A stretch of 64,000 bases of DNA from Lachnospiraceae bacterium (GCA_017622875.1 JAGAQG010000047.1:62001-126000), one strand, 5' to 3'; positions 8,460 to 17,874 are shown, counted from the stretch's first letter. The notes: generated from the letters alone by a model not told the origin. Numbers and translations are program-made.

Positions 8460-9653
8460 ATGGAAAAAACAATGTTTCGAGCATTTTTGATTAAATACGG
8501 TGAAATTGCCATTAAGGGTAAAAACCGTTACATGTTTGAAGATGCTCTTGTTGAAAGCATGAAGCATACCCTTACAGAGGTGGAGGGTGAATTTGAAGTT
8601 ACCAAAGAAATGGGACGAATTTATGTGTTCGTAAAATCTGAGTACTATGATTATGACGAAACTATCACAGCATTAAAACGCGTATTTGGTATTGTAGGTA
8701 TTTGCCCTGTAGTAATCGTAGAAGATACAGATTTTGAAAATGTATCTGCACAGGTGCTGAAATACATTGATGATGTATATCCGGACAAAAACAAGACCTT
8801 TAAAGTAAATGCACGTCGTGCAAACAAAGGCTACCCACTGGATTCTGTAGAAATCAATCTGGAAATGGGCGGCAGAATCCTGGATACTTACCCGGAAATG
8901 AAAGTAGATGTACATCATCCGGAAATCAATCTTGTAATCGAAGTACGTAAACATGTATATATCTATTCCGAAATCATTCCGGGCCCAGGCGGTATGCCAA
9001 TCGGCACGAACGGAAGAGCAATGCTTCTTTTATCCGGCGGTATCGACAGCCCGGTAGCAGGTTACATGATCGCAAAACGTGGTGTACGCATTGACGCAAC
9101 TTATTTCCATGCACCGCCATATACAAGTGAACGTGCAAAACAGAAAGTTATCGACCTTGCGAAGAAGGTTGCAAAATATACCGGTCCGATCCGTCTGAAC
9201 ATCGTAAATTTCACAGATATTCAGCTTTACATTTACGATCAGTGTCCACATGAAGAACTGACAATTATCATGCGTCGTTACATGATGAGAATTGCAGAGG
9301 ACATTGCAAAAGCAAATGGAAGTATGGCACTTATTACAGGAGAAAGTATCGGACAGGTAGCAAGCCAGACAGTACAGAGTCTTGCAGCGACAAATGAGGT
9401 CTGCACATTACCTGTATTCCGTCCTCTCATTGCATTTGATAAAGAAGATATTGTAACAATTGCGAAGAATATTGATACTTATGAAACTTCGATCTTACCA
9501 TATGAAGACTGTTGTACAATTTTCGTGGCAAAACATCCGGTTACAAAACCGAATATTAATATTATCAAACGTTCAGAAACACATCTGGAAGAAAAAATTG
9601 CAGAGCTTTACAAAGAAGCGATGGAAAGTGTAGAAACTATTCTCGTAGAGTAG
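8460..9653 (+). CDS. thiI: tRNA 4-thiouridine synthase ThiI
   Basis: Adenylates U8 of tRNA and replaces the oxygen with sulfur relayed from the cysteine desulfurase encoded 16 bases upstream. The N-terminal ferredoxin-like and THUMP domains (residues 1-165, FLIKYGEIAIKGKNRYMFED) are followed by a PP-loop ATP pyrophosphatase domain beginning LLLSGGIDSPVAGYMIAKRG. The C-terminal part has EDCCTIFVAKHPVTKP, which contains the catalytic-type cysteines. At 397 residues it lacks the extra rhodanese domain of enterobacterial ThiI, as is usual in Firmicutes. GGAAAGAGAAG precedes the ATG. Confidence 0.95.
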   Translation: MEKTMFRAFLIKYGEIAIKGKNRYMFEDALVESMKHTLTEVEGEFEVTKEMGRIYVFVKSEYYDYDETITALKRVFGIVGICPVVIVEDTDFENVSAQVLKYIDDVYPDKNKTFKVNARRANKGYPLDSVEINLEMGGRILDTYPEMKVDVHHPEINLVIEVRKHVYIYSEIIPGPGGMPIGTNGRAMLLLSGGIDSPVAGYMIAKRGVRIDATYFHAPPYTSERAKQKVIDLAKKVAKYTGPIRLNIVNFTDIQLYIYDQCPHEELTIIMRRYMMRIAEDIAKANGSMALITGESIGQVASQTVQSLAATNEVCTLPVFRPLIAFDKEDIVTIAKNIDTYETSILPYEDCCTIFVAKHPVTKPNINIIKRSETHLEEKIAELYKEAMESVETILVE

Positions 9654-9689
9654 TTCAAGAGTATTGATCAGTTCAATATGATTTAAACA

Positions 9690-9726
9690 ACAAAAAATGC
9701 GAGAAATACATGGTATTTCTCGCATT
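9690..9726 (-). terminator. Intrinsic terminator of the HPr-like gene
   Basis: A 13-bp perfect inverted repeat (AATGCGAGAAATA, loop of 5, TATTTCTCGCATT) runs into TTTTGTTGTTT on the minus strand. It lies between convergent thiI and the HPr-like gene and may stop both. Confidence 0.88.
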
Positions 9727-9742
9727 AATAAATTACTTAAGA

Positions 9743-9982
9743 TTATTCGATTACGTATGGTTTGATAGCTTCCATGATTGCAGCCATGTTTTCATCTGCA
9801 TGAATGTTTAAGCTGATTGGTTTGGATAAATCTAGACTGAAGATACCCATAATAGATTTTGCGTCGATAACGTATCTTCCGGAAACTAAATCAAAATCAT
9901 TATCAAATTTTGTGATTTCGTTTACAAAAGATTTTACTTTATCGATAGAATTCAAAGAAATTTTAACTGTTTTCATTTTCAT
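9743..9982 (-). CDS. HPr-like protein lacking the phosphorylatable histidine
   Basis: The 79-residue product has the length and fold pattern of the PTS phosphocarrier HPr. DLVSGRYVIDAKSIMGIFSL is the characteristic central segment with the Ser46-type serine, followed by SKPISLNIHADEN and a final helix. The active-site GLHARPA around His15 is absent: that region reads ISLNSIDKVKSFVNEI with no histidine. It therefore cannot relay phosphate from enzyme I, but might be an HPr-Ser-P-like regulator or a Crh-like protein. AGGAGGACATT precedes the ATG at 9982, and a terminator follows. It is a single gene with no PTS genes nearby. Confidence 0.8.
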   Translation of the reverse strand: MKMKTVKISLNSIDKVKSFVNEITKFDNDFDLVSGRYVIDAKSIMGIFSLDLSKPISLNIHADENMAAIMEAIKPYVIE

Positions 9983-10108
9983 AATGTCCTCCTATAATGA
10001 GATGGAATAAAACTTATTTCTTCAAATAAGTACACATTAATATTAACATAACGGGGATAAAAGTCAATAAAAAAACTTACAAAATAATCCATTAGAAAAG
10101 GTGAAAGT

Positions 10109-11422
10109 GTGAATAATATGACAAAAAAGGCCGCATTGCATAACCTTGGATGCAAGGTCAATGCTTATGAAACAGAGAGCATGCAGCAGATGCTGGAGCA
10201 GGCTGGATATGAAATCGTACCATTTGCTCCGGGAGCTGATATTTATATAATCAATACCTGTACGGTGACAAATATTGCAGATAGAAAATCAAGACAGATG
10301 CTTCATAAAGCGAAAAAAATGAACCCGGAAGCTGTTGTTGTGGCAGCGGGCTGTTATGTGGAAAGCGAAAAATATACTGGCGGAAAAGTGGATGATGCCA
10401 TTGATATCGTCATCGGAAATAACTGTAAAAAAGATTTGGTGGAAATCTTGGAAGCATACGAAGAGGGAAAACGTTCCGAAGCAGTCATTGATATTAATCA
10501 TACAAAAGAATATGAGGAACTAAATTTAAATAGAACCGCAGAGCATACCAGAGCTTATGTAAAGGTACAGGATGGCTGTAACCAGTTCTGCAGTTACTGC
10601 ATTATTCCATATACAAGAGGAAGAGTCAGAAGCCGAAAACTACAGGATGTTTACGATGAAGTGGTACGTCTGGCCCAGGCTGGCTATCATGAAGTAGTTC
10701 TTACAGGAATTCATTTAAGTTCATATGGGGTAGACTTGGAGGAAGAGAATCTTCTGACACTCATTGAAAAGATTCATGAAATTGAAGGCATTGAAAGAAT
10801 TCGTCTTGGTTCTCTGGAACCGCGTATTATGACAGAAGAATTTGTAGCAGCCATTGCGAAATTGCCAAAGCTCTGTCCTCATTTCCATTTATCTTTACAG
10901 AGCGGGTGCGATGAGACACTGAAACGTATGAATAGAAGATACACCGCAGATGAATACTATGAAGTGTGTAAGAGACTTCGTAAGTATTTTGATAATCCGG
11001 CACTGACAACGGATGTGATCGTAGGTTTTGCAGGGGAAACAGAAGAAGAATTTGCGGAATGTAAAGCATTTTTAGAGAAGATTGAATTTTTTGAGACTCA
11101 TATTTTCAAGTTTTCTATCAGAAAAGGAACCAGAGCAGCGAAAATGGAAAATCAGGTGCCAGATCAGATAAAAACAAAGAGAAGTAATGAGCTGCTTGCA
11201 CTGAACGAAAAAAATTCCGTAAAATATTTACAGGAACATTTCGGAAAAGAACTGGAAGTTCTGATGGAAGAAAAAATGACTGTAAGTGAGGAAACCTATT
11301 TTGTGGGGCACACAAAAGAATATATTCGTGTGGCGGTAAAGACAGAAGAAAATCTGACGAACCGATTTGTAACAGTAAAAGCAAAAGGAATTTTAAAGGA
11401 TTTAATCTTGCTTGGAGAGTAG
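10109..11422 (+). CDS. mtaB: tRNA (N6-threonylcarbamoyl-A37)-C2-methylthiotransferase
   Basis: Radical-SAM enzyme that adds a methylthio group to t6A37 of tRNAs decoding ANN codons. The N-terminal UPF0004 domain has the auxiliary cluster cysteines in LGCKVNAYE, NTCTVTNIADRKSRQM and AAGCYVESE. The radical SAM triad is in QDGCNQFCSYCIIPYTRGR. RIRLGSLEPRIM and FHLSLQSGCDETLKRMNR are typical barrel segments. A C-terminal TRAM domain completes 437 residues. The GTG at 10109 is 5 bases after AAAGGTG; an ATG at 10118 is an alternative. The MATE exporter begins 8 bases downstream. Confidence 0.94.
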   Translation: MNNMTKKAALHNLGCKVNAYETESMQQMLEQAGYEIVPFAPGADIYIINTCTVTNIADRKSRQMLHKAKKMNPEAVVVAAGCYVESEKYTGGKVDDAIDIVIGNNCKKDLVEILEAYEEGKRSEAVIDINHTKEYEELNLNRTAEHTRAYVKVQDGCNQFCSYCIIPYTRGRVRSRKLQDVYDEVVRLAQAGYHEVVLTGIHLSSYGVDLEEENLLTLIEKIHEIEGIERIRLGSLEPRIMTEEFVAAIAKLPKLCPHFHLSLQSGCDETLKRMNRRYTADEYYEVCKRLRKYFDNPALTTDVIVGFAGETEEEFAECKAFLEKIEFFETHIFKFSIRKGTRAAKMENQVPDQIKTKRSNELLALNEKNSVKYLQEHFGKELEVLMEEKMTVSEETYFVGHTKEYIRVAVKTEENLTNRFVTVKAKGILKDLILLGE

Positions 11423-11430
11423 GGTAAAAG

Positions 11431-12789
11431 ATGGAACAAAATAAGCAATTTCAAAAGATGACAGAGACACCGGTAGGAAAATTAATTTCTACCTTGTCTG
11501 TACCGACGATTATCAGTATGCTGGTAACTTCTATTTACAATATGGCCGATACCTTTTTTGTATCGAAGCTTGGAACAAGTGCATCCGGTGCTGTAGGAAT
11601 TGTATTTTCTGTGATGGCAATCATTCAGGCAGTGGGTTTTACCTTTGGCATGGGAAGCGGAAGCTGGATTTCCAGACTGCTTGGGGCGAAGGAAGAGGAA
11701 AAATCAAAGGAAGTAGCAGCGACTGGTTTCTATAGTGCAATCTTTCTTGGAATTGTGATGGCAGTTATCGGAGAATGGAAAATGGATGAACTGATGAGAA
11801 TTTTAGGTGCATCAGAAACAATCCTGCCTTATGCAAGGGATTATGCCAGATTTATTCTTCTTGCGGCTCCGATTATGGCGTCTTCTTTTGTGCTCAATAA
11901 TATTCTTCGTTCAGAGGGACACGCAAAATTTGCCATGATTGGAATTACTACCGGTGGAATCTTAAATATTGTACTGGATCCAATCTTTATTTTTACATTT
12001 AATATGGGAATTATGGGAGCAGCGGCAGCCACTGCCTTAAGCCAGCTTATCAGTTTCCTCATTTTATTGTCCTATTTTGTGATGGGAAAAACGACTACAA
12101 GGCTGGGAATCCACAGGTTGTCCAAAAGTGCAGGAACATATTTACAGATTATTAAAAATGGGCTTCCATCCTTTTCAAGACAGGGTCTTGCAAGTATTGC
12201 TTCTATATTATTAAATAAGCAGGCAGCTGTTTATGGTGATGCAGCAGTGGCTGCCATGGCAATCGTGACAAAGGTATTTATGATGATTTTCTCTGTGATG
12301 ATCGGCTTCGGGCAAGGGTACCAGCCGGTAGCAGGATTCAACTACGGTGCAGGAAAGATGGGACGTGTGAAGCAGGCGATTAAATTTACCTTAGGTGTAG
12401 GGACAATCGGAATGGGAGCTGCAGGAGTGGTATTGTTTTTTGCAGCACCGTATTTGATGAAGATGTTTATTTCCGATGATCCTGCTGTCCTCGAAATCGG
12501 TACGATGGCACTTCGTGCCCAGGCAGTCAGTATGCCGCTCATTCCAATTGGTACAGTAGCGAACATGACGTTTCAGTCTGTGGGGAAGGCATGGAGAGCG
12601 ACGATCATGTCGGCTATGAGACAGGGGATTTTCTTTATTCCGCTTATTTTTATTCTTCCAGCAATGTTCGATCTTTGGGGAGTAGTTACAACACAGGCGG
12701 CCGCAGATGTTTTGACAGCCTTTGCATGTACCCCATTTTTATTTAAGTTTTACCAAAATCTTACAGGCGACGAGCAGACCAGATATTAG
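11431..12789 (+). CDS. MATE-family multidrug/drug:cation antiporter
   Basis: Integral membrane exporter of 452 residues with about twelve hydrophobic segments. The N-terminal half starts with the MATE pattern [20 protein letters not shown] and [20 protein letters not shown], and the second half repeats it ([20 protein letters not shown]). [20 protein letters not shown] is the conserved mid-protein signature. The family exports cationic drugs or metabolites using Na+ or H+ gradients. It is 8 bases after mtaB and probably co-transcribed. The substrate cannot be inferred. Confidence 0.9.
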   Translation: MEQNKQFQKMTETPVGKLISTLSVPTIISMLVTSIYNMADTFFVSKLGTSASGAVGIVFSVMAIIQAVGFTFGMGSGSWISRLLGAKEEEKSKEVAATGFYSAIFLGIVMAVIGEWKMDELMRILGASETILPYARDYARFILLAAPIMASSFVLNNILRSEGHAKFAMIGITTGGILNIVLDPIFIFTFNMGIMGAAAATALSQLISFLILLSYFVMGKTTTRLGIHRLSKSAGTYLQIIKNGLPSFSRQGLASIASILLNKQAAVYGDAAVAAMAIVTKVFMMIFSVMIGFGQGYQPVAGFNYGAGKMGRVKQAIKFTLGVGTIGMGAAGVVLFFAAPYLMKMFISDDPAVLEIGTMALRAQAVSMPLIPIGTVANMTFQSVGKAWRATIMSAMRQGIFFIPLIFILPAMFDLWGVVTTQAAADVLTAFACTPFLFKFYQNLTGDEQTRY

Positions 12790-12795
12790 AAAAGC

Positions 12796-12824
12796 TTGTA
12801 TTTTATGTAAATCTGTATTATAGT
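12796..12824 (+). promoter_or_regulatory. Promoter of the ireB operon
   Basis: TTGTAT (12796-12801), a 17-base spacer and TATAGT (12819-12824) lie upstream of ireB in the MATE-ireB gap. Confidence 0.6.
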
Positions 12825-12887
12825 AAAGATGATTATTTATTATGCGAAAGTATCGCTTATATGATTTTCGCAGTGGGGGCGGATGAA

Positions 12888-13148
12888 ATGAGTAAACTTC
12901 AGAACACACAATGCTTTAAGGTTCAGGCAGAGCAGGAATTACAGGTAGGAGAGATTTTAAAGACTGTTTATCAGGCGATGACAGAAAAGGGATATAATCC
13001 GGTAAATCAGATTGTAGGGTATATTATGTCCGGAGATCCTACCTATATTACAAGCCATAAAGGTGCCAGAAGCTTAATCTCAAAAGTGGAAAGAGACGAA
13101 CTGGTAGAAGAACTTTTAAAGGTCTACATTGAAACAGTAGAAAAGTAG
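12888..13148 (+). CDS. ireB: IreB family regulatory phosphoprotein (UPF0297)
   Basis: Small cytoplasmic protein of 86 residues beginning [13 protein letters not shown], with ALTEKGYNP-type [19 protein letters not shown] and the family signature [14 protein letters not shown]. In Enterococcus, IreB is phosphorylated on threonine by the PASTA kinase IreK and affects cephalosporin tolerance. TxxxN-terminal threonines are present here (T7). GGGGGCGGATGAA precedes this ATG, so the longer in-frame start at 12861 is not used. The order ireB-ruvX-DUF1292 matches yrzL-yrrK-yrzB of Bacillus. Confidence 0.92.
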   Translation: MSKLQNTQCFKVQAEQELQVGEILKTVYQAMTEKGYNPVNQIVGYIMSGDPTYITSHKGARSLISKVERDELVEELLKVYIETVEK

Positions 13149-13165
13149 GATTACAGGAGATTTGT

Positions 13166-13594
13166 ATGAGAATTATGGGCTTAGACTACGGTTCCAAGAC
13201 CGTAGGCGTAGCCATTAGCGACCCTCTTGGCATTACAGCCCAGGGGATTGAAATCATCAGACGTGAGAAAGAATCAAAATTACGGCAGACCTTAGCACGC
13301 ATTGACGCACTGATCAAGGAATATGAAGTGGAGTCTATCGTGCTCGGCTTTCCAAAGAATATGAATAATACCATCGGAGACAGGGCTGAGAAATCGCTGG
13401 CATTTAAGGAAATGCTGGAAAAGCGGACAGGTCTGGAAGTTGTCATGTGGGATGAAAGACTGACTACGGTAGAAGCAAACCGTACGCTAATGGAAGGAAA
13501 AGTTAGAAGAGAAGACAGAAGTAAATATGTAGATATGCTGGCTGCAGTTTACATTTTACAGGGCTATTTGGATTCAAGGAGTTTTAAAGCATAA
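13166..13594 (+). CDS. ruvX: Holliday junction resolvase-like RuvX (YqgF)
   Basis: RNase H-fold nuclease of 142 residues. [20 protein letters not shown] contains the first catalytic Asp, [20 protein letters not shown] is the second family block, and [17 protein letters not shown] holds the remaining acidic site. The family is implicated in 5' maturation of 16S rRNA and in Holliday junction processing. It lies between ireB and a DUF1292 gene whose start overlaps its stop, so the three are one operon. Confidence 0.93.
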   Translation: MRIMGLDYGSKTVGVAISDPLGITAQGIEIIRREKESKLRQTLARIDALIKEYEVESIVLGFPKNMNNTIGDRAEKSLAFKEMLEKRTGLEVVMWDERLTTVEANRTLMEGKVRREDRSKYVDMLAAVYILQGYLDSRSFKA

Positions 13595-13854
13595 TGGAAA
13601 AAATTACATTTGTCCCTGATGATCAGGGAGAAGCAGTAGAATTTTATGTATTGGAAGAAACCCGTATCGGTGGGGTTGATTATATATTAGTAACAGATTC
13701 TGAAGAAGGAGACGCGGAATGCCTGATTTTAAAGGACTTATCTGAAGAGGGAGATGCGGAGGGCATCTATGCTATCGTAGAGGATGAGAGAGAACTTGAC
13801 AGTGTATTCGGTGTTTTCGAACAGATGCTGGAGGATGTAGACATCGAACGGTAA
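13594..13854 (+). CDS. DUF1292 / UPF0473 family protein (YrzB-like)
   Basis: Very acidic 86-residue cytoplasmic protein (EKITFVPDDQGEAVEFYVLE, then YILVTDSEEGDAECLILKDL). It matches the DUF1292 pattern of a small beta-rich domain followed by an acidic C-terminal helix. It overlaps the stop of ruvX by one base (TAATGG), indicating translational coupling. The role is unknown in all species; the conserved linkage to ireB and ruvX is its main attribute. A terminator follows directly. Confidence 0.88.
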   Translation: MEKITFVPDDQGEAVEFYVLEETRIGGVDYILVTDSEEGDAECLILKDLSEEGDAEGIYAIVEDERELDSVFGVFEQMLEDVDIER

Positions 13855-13859
13855 TCTTT

Positions 13860-13880
13860 AGGCAGAGATTCTGCCTTTTT
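13860..13880 (+). terminator. Terminator of the ireB-ruvX-DUF1292 operon
   Basis: AGGCAGA and TCTGCCT pair around GAT and are followed by TTTT. The hairpin begins six bases after the DUF1292 stop. Confidence 0.85.
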
Positions 13881-13919
13881 ACACGAGCGGAAAAATATAA
13901 CGAAACTAGGAGGTAACAT

Positions 13920-15584
13920 TTGAAAAACATCAACAATTCAAAATTACGAATCATTCCTCTTGGCGGACTGGAAGCAATTGGAATGAATATTACTGCCTTC
14001 GAATTTGAGGACAGTATTGTTGTCGTGGACTGCGGGCTGTCTTTCCCAACAGATGATATGCTGGGAATCGACCTTGTCATTCCAGACGTCACTTATTTAA
14101 AAGATAACATTGAGAAGGTAAAAGGATTTGTATTCACTCACGGTCATGAAGACCATATTGGTGCAATTCCTTACGTATTTAAAGAAGTCAATGCGCCGAT
14201 TTATGCCACAAAACTGACAATGGGATTAATTGACAGCAAGCTCAAAGAACATGGCATGACAAATCTGGTAAAGAGAAAAGTCGTAAAGCACGGACAGTCC
14301 ATTAACTTAGGACAGTTCCGTATCGAATTTATTAAGACAAACCATAGTATTGAAGATGCCTGTGCGTTGGCGATTTACTCACCAGCAGGTATTGTAGTTC
14401 ATACAGGAGACTTTAAAGTAGATTATACACCGGTATTTGGTGATGCTATTGACTTACAGAGATTTGGAGAAATCGGTAAAAAGGGTGTTTTAGCTCTGAT
14501 GTCCGACAGTACCAATGCAGAGAAGAAAGGTTTTACCATGTCTGAAAAGACTGTGGGAAGAAGATTTGATTCTATTTTTGCGGAGCACTCTACAAAGAGA
14601 ATCATCATCGCGACCTTTGCATCTAATGTGGACCGTGTACAGCAGGTCATCAATTCAGCATATAAGAGCGGAAGAAAAGTAGTCATCGAAGGTCGAAGCA
14701 TGGTAAACACGATTTCCATTGCCCAGGAGCTTGGCTATATCTCTATTCCGGACAATACACTGATTGATATTGAACAGTTAAAGAATTATCCGGATGAAAA
14801 GACAGTTTTGATCACTACAGGAAGTCAGGGTGAATCCATGGCAGCTCTTTCGAGAATGGCATCTGGTACTCACAGAAAAGTACACATTATGCCAGGTGAC
14901 GTGGTCGTATTGTCCGCAACACCGATTCCAGGTAACGAAAAGGCAGTATCAAAAGTTATCAATGAATTGTCTATCCGTGGAGCAGAAGTTGTATTCCAGG
15001 ATACCCACGTATCCGGACATGCCTGCCAGGAGGAATTAAAACTGATCTATTCACTGGTACGTCCAAAATATGCAATTCCTGTACACGGGGAATACAGACA
15101 TCTGCAGGCCAATGCAAGACTTGCCAATGAACTTGGAATTTCAAAGGAAAATACCTTTATTCTGTCTTCAGGGGATGTGCTGGAGCTTGATGACGAAAAC
15201 GCAAAAGTAACAGATCATGTACAGAATGGAGCAATCTACGTTGATGGTCTTGGAGTTGGAGACGTAGGAAATATCGTTCTTCGTGATAGACAGCATCTGG
15301 CAGAAGACGGTATTTTGATCGTTGTGCTGACACTGGAAAAATACAGTAACCAGATTCTTGCGGGACCGGACATTGTATCCAGAGGATTTGTATATGTAAG
15401 AGAGTCCGAAATGCTGATTGAAGAAGCCAAAATGGTAGTAGAGGAAGCATTGGAAGGATGCTTAAGCAGGGGTATCTCAGATTGGGGCAAATTAAAAAAT
15501 GTTGTAAAAGATGCCTTAAATGATTATCTCTGGAAAAAGACAAAAAGAAGTCCAATGATCTTACCGATTATTATGGAAGTTTAA
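13920..15584 (+). CDS. rnj: Ribonuclease J (metallo-beta-lactamase/beta-CASP RNase)
   Basis: Endo- and 5'-3' exoribonuclease for mRNA decay and rRNA maturation. The N-terminal LRIIPLGGLEAIGMNITAFE and the zinc motif FVFTHGHEDHIGAIPYV mark the beta-lactamase core. The beta-CASP part includes SDSTNAEKKGFTMSEK and TTGSQGESMAALSRMA, and HVSGHACQEELKL and IPVHGEYRHL complete the metal site. The C-terminal domain reaches 554 residues. The start is TTG, placed by a perfect AGGAGGTAACA leader. Compared with Bacillus gene order, rnj is inserted between yrzB and yrrL homologues. RNase J replaces RNase E-type decay in these bacteria. Confidence 0.95.
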   Translation: MKNINNSKLRIIPLGGLEAIGMNITAFEFEDSIVVVDCGLSFPTDDMLGIDLVIPDVTYLKDNIEKVKGFVFTHGHEDHIGAIPYVFKEVNAPIYATKLTMGLIDSKLKEHGMTNLVKRKVVKHGQSINLGQFRIEFIKTNHSIEDACALAIYSPAGIVVHTGDFKVDYTPVFGDAIDLQRFGEIGKKGVLALMSDSTNAEKKGFTMSEKTVGRRFDSIFAEHSTKRIIIATFASNVDRVQQVINSAYKSGRKVVIEGRSMVNTISIAQELGYISIPDNTLIDIEQLKNYPDEKTVLITTGSQGESMAALSRMASGTHRKVHIMPGDVVVLSATPIPGNEKAVSKVINELSIRGAEVVFQDTHVSGHACQEELKLIYSLVRPKYAIPVHGEYRHLQANARLANELGISKENTFILSSGDVLELDDENAKVTDHVQNGAIYVDGLGVGDVGNIVLRDRQHLAEDGILIVVLTLEKYSNQILAGPDIVSRGFVYVRESEMLIEEAKMVVEEALEGCLSRGISDWGKLKNVVKDALNDYLWKKTKRSPMILPIIMEV

Positions 15585-15605
15585 GGATGATTTTGGAGGA
15601 AGAAG

Positions 15606-15980
15606 ATGAACACACGAAAGGCTGCGATGAGAGTAGGTTCCATCTGTTTGAAGGTGGCAATATTTATACTGATATGTCTTGGCATTGTTTATTTGGGACA
15701 GACGACTTATCACTATACCCATGCAGTCTTTAGTGACGAAGCATTCGAGGAAGAGCCGGGAAGAGTGGTAAAGTTAAATATACCGGAGGATATCTCTTCT
15801 AAGAAGCTTTCGGAGGTTCTGGAAGAAAACGGAGTCATTGAGGATGCAGGGATTTTCAGGATTCAGATGAAAATGGCTGATTTTGGCGACACTGTAAAAG
15901 CAGGAGCCTATGAGTTAAATACGTCTATGACTCCGACAGAAATATTTAAGATTTTGTCTGAAACAAATGAGGACGAATAA
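15606..15980 (+). CDS. MltG N-terminal-like membrane protein without transglycosylase domain
   Basis: The 124-residue protein has one N-terminal membrane helix (about residues 12-34, SICLKVAIFILICLGIVYLG). A small extracytoplasmic domain follows, with VVKLNIPEDISSKKLSEVLE, then GIFRIQMKMADFG and VKAGAYELNTSMTPTEIFKI. This is the LysM-like substrate-positioning region of endolytic transglycosylase MltG (YceG). The catalytic YceG domain, about 200 more residues with the catalytic Glu, is absent. It occupies the yrrL (mltG) position before trmR and U32 genes, as in Bacillus, so it is probably the local MltG descendant reduced to a scaffold. GGAGGAAGA precedes the ATG, and its stop overlaps trmR. 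Confidence 0.75.
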   Translation: MNTRKAAMRVGSICLKVAIFILICLGIVYLGQTTYHYTHAVFSDEAFEEEPGRVVKLNIPEDISSKKLSEVLEENGVIEDAGIFRIQMKMADFGDTVKAGAYELNTSMTPTEIFKILSETNEDE

Positions 15981-16621
15981 TGATTGTAGATGAAAGAATG
16001 GTTGCCTACATCAACTCTTTGGATGTAGGCAATAGTGCGTTAGTAAACGAAATAGAAGAGGAGGCGCTGGCTGCCTACGTGCCGATCATCCGAAAGGAAA
16101 TGCAGAATTTCTTAAAGGTCATTCTTGAGATCAAACGCCCGAAGGCGATTCTGGAAGTAGGCACTGCAGTTGGATTTTCTGCACTTTTGATGAGTGAGCA
16201 TGTGGATGAGGACTGTCACATCACTACGATTGAAAAGTATGAGCCGCGCATTCCAATCGCAAAAGCAAATTTTAAGCGTGCAGGAAAAGAAAATCAGATT
16301 ACCCTGTTAGAGGGAGATGCTACAGATTTTTTAAAAACTTTGGAAGGACCGTATGATTTTATTTTCATGGATGCTGCGAAAGGGCAGTACATTCATTTCC
16401 TGCCGGATATCCTAAGGCTTTTAAGCCCGGGAGGCATTTTATTATCTGACAATGTACTGCAGGATGGAGATATTATCCAGTCCCGCTTTGCGGTAGAGAG
16501 AAGAAATCGAACCATTCACAGCAGAATGCGTGAGTATTTATATACGCTGACCCACCATGAGCAGCTGACCACATCGCTGCTGCCGCTTGGTGATGGTGTA
16601 ACCTTAAGTGTTAAAAAATAG
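15980..16621 (+). CDS. trmR: tRNA 5-hydroxyuridine methyltransferase (YrrM-like O-methyltransferase)
   Basis: Class I SAM methyltransferase of 213 residues related to catechol O-methyltransferases. The N-terminal helices (PIIRKEMQNFLKVILE) are followed by the SAM loop ILEVGTAVGFSALLM, ITTIEKYEPRIPIAKANF, and the metal-site YDFIFMDAAKGQYIHFLPD. GGILLSDNVLQDG supplies the catalytic Asp/Asn. In Bacillus TrmR methylates 5-hydroxyuridine at tRNA position 34 to 5-methoxyuridine. Its neighbour here is the U32-family hydroxylation factor, which supports this identity over a small-molecule methyltransferase. It overlaps the upstream stop by one base. Confidence 0.85.
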   Translation: MIVDERMVAYINSLDVGNSALVNEIEEEALAAYVPIIRKEMQNFLKVILEIKRPKAILEVGTAVGFSALLMSEHVDEDCHITTIEKYEPRIPIAKANFKRAGKENQITLLEGDATDFLKTLEGPYDFIFMDAAKGQYIHFLPDILRLLSPGGILLSDNVLQDGDIIQSRFAVERRNRTIHSRMREYLYTLTHHEQLTTSLLPLGDGVTLSVKK

Positions 16622-16630
16622 GAGAAGACA

Positions 16631-17857
16631 ATGAGAAAAACAGAACTTTTAATCCCTGCCAGCAGTCTGGAGGTTTTAAAAATTGCAGTGATGTTTGGTG
16701 CAGATGCTGTTTATATCGGCGGAGAAGCTTTTGGTCTTCGTGCAAAGGCAAAGAATTTTTCAACGGACGATATGAGAGAGGGTATTGCATTTGCCCATGA
16801 GCATGGCGTAAAGGTTTATGTAACAGCCAATATTTTGGCTCACAACTATGATTTAGAGGGTGCCAGAGAATATTTTAAGGAATTAAAAGAAATTGGACCG
16901 GATGCGCTCATCATCGCAGACCCGGGAATGTTTACCCTTGCAAAAGAAATCTGCCCTGAGATTGACGTACACATCAGTACTCAGGCGAACAACACAAACT
17001 ACGAAACTTACCGTTTCTGGGAAAGACTTGGTGCAACCCGTGTGGTTTCCGCAAGAGAGCTTTCAATCAAAGAAATTAAAGAAATCAGAGAACATATTTC
17101 TGACAAAATGGAAATTGAAACTTTCGTTCATGGTGCAATGTGTATCTCCTATTCAGGCCGCTGTCTGCTCAGTAACTATTTCACAGGCAGAGATGCAAAT
17201 CAGGGTGCCTGCACCCATCCGTGCCGCTGGAAATATGCAGTGGTAGAAGAATCCCGTCCGGGAGAATATTTACCGGTCTATGAAAATGAAAGAGGAACGT
17301 ATATATTCAACTCTAAGGACCTTTGCATGATCGAGCACATTCCGGATCTGATTGATGCTGGAATTGACTCCTTAAAGATTGAAGGACGTATGAAAACAGC
17401 GCTTTATGTAGCAACAGTTGCAAGAACTTATCGTAAGGCTCTGGATGATTACGCTGAATCTCCTGAAAAATATCAGGCAAACATGCCTTGGTATCTGGAT
17501 CAGATTTCCAACTGTACCTACCGTCAGTTCACAACAGGTTTCTTCTACGGAAAACCAACAGAAGAAACACAGATCTATGACAGCAATACCTATGTGAAGG
17601 AATATACTTATCTTGGCATCGTAGGGGAACGTAACGAACAGGGATTGTACAGAACAGAACAGCGAAATAAGTTCTCTGTAGGGGAAATGATCGAAGTCAT
17701 GAAGCCGGACGGACAAAATGTAGAAGCAACTGTCAAAGCAATCTATGATGAAGAAGGCAATTCCATGGAAAGCTGCCCGCATCCAAAACAGACACTTTAC
17801 ATTGACCTTGGCATAGCGCTCGACCAGTACGACATTTTAAGAAGAAAAGAAGATTAA
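16631..17857 (+). CDS. trhP: Peptidase U32-family tRNA hydroxylation protein
   Basis: Member of the U32 family (408 aa) that is now linked to prephenate-dependent hydroxylation of tRNA uridine 34 rather than proteolysis. It begins TELLIPASSLEVLKIAVMFG and carries DAVYIGGEAFGLRAKAKNF. The family signature is ETFVHGAMCISYSGRCLLSN, then GACTHPCRW, together giving four cysteines that can hold an iron-sulfur cluster. The linker SLKIEGRMKTALYVATVART is also typical. It is 9 bases after trmR, mirroring yrrM-yrrN-yrrO. A long hairpin follows its stop codon and overlaps the next gene. Confidence 0.87.
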   Translation: MRKTELLIPASSLEVLKIAVMFGADAVYIGGEAFGLRAKAKNFSTDDMREGIAFAHEHGVKVYVTANILAHNYDLEGAREYFKELKEIGPDALIIADPGMFTLAKEICPEIDVHISTQANNTNYETYRFWERLGATRVVSARELSIKEIKEIREHISDKMEIETFVHGAMCISYSGRCLLSNYFTGRDANQGACTHPCRWKYAVVEESRPGEYLPVYENERGTYIFNSKDLCMIEHIPDLIDAGIDSLKIEGRMKTALYVATVARTYRKALDDYAESPEKYQANMPWYLDQISNCTYRQFTTGFFYGKPTEETQIYDSNTYVKEYTYLGIVGERNEQGLYRTEQRNKFSVGEMIEVMKPDGQNVEATVKAIYDEEGNSMESCPHPKQTLYIDLGIALDQYDILRRKED

Positions 17858-17874
17858 TTTTAAAAGTAGGAAAT

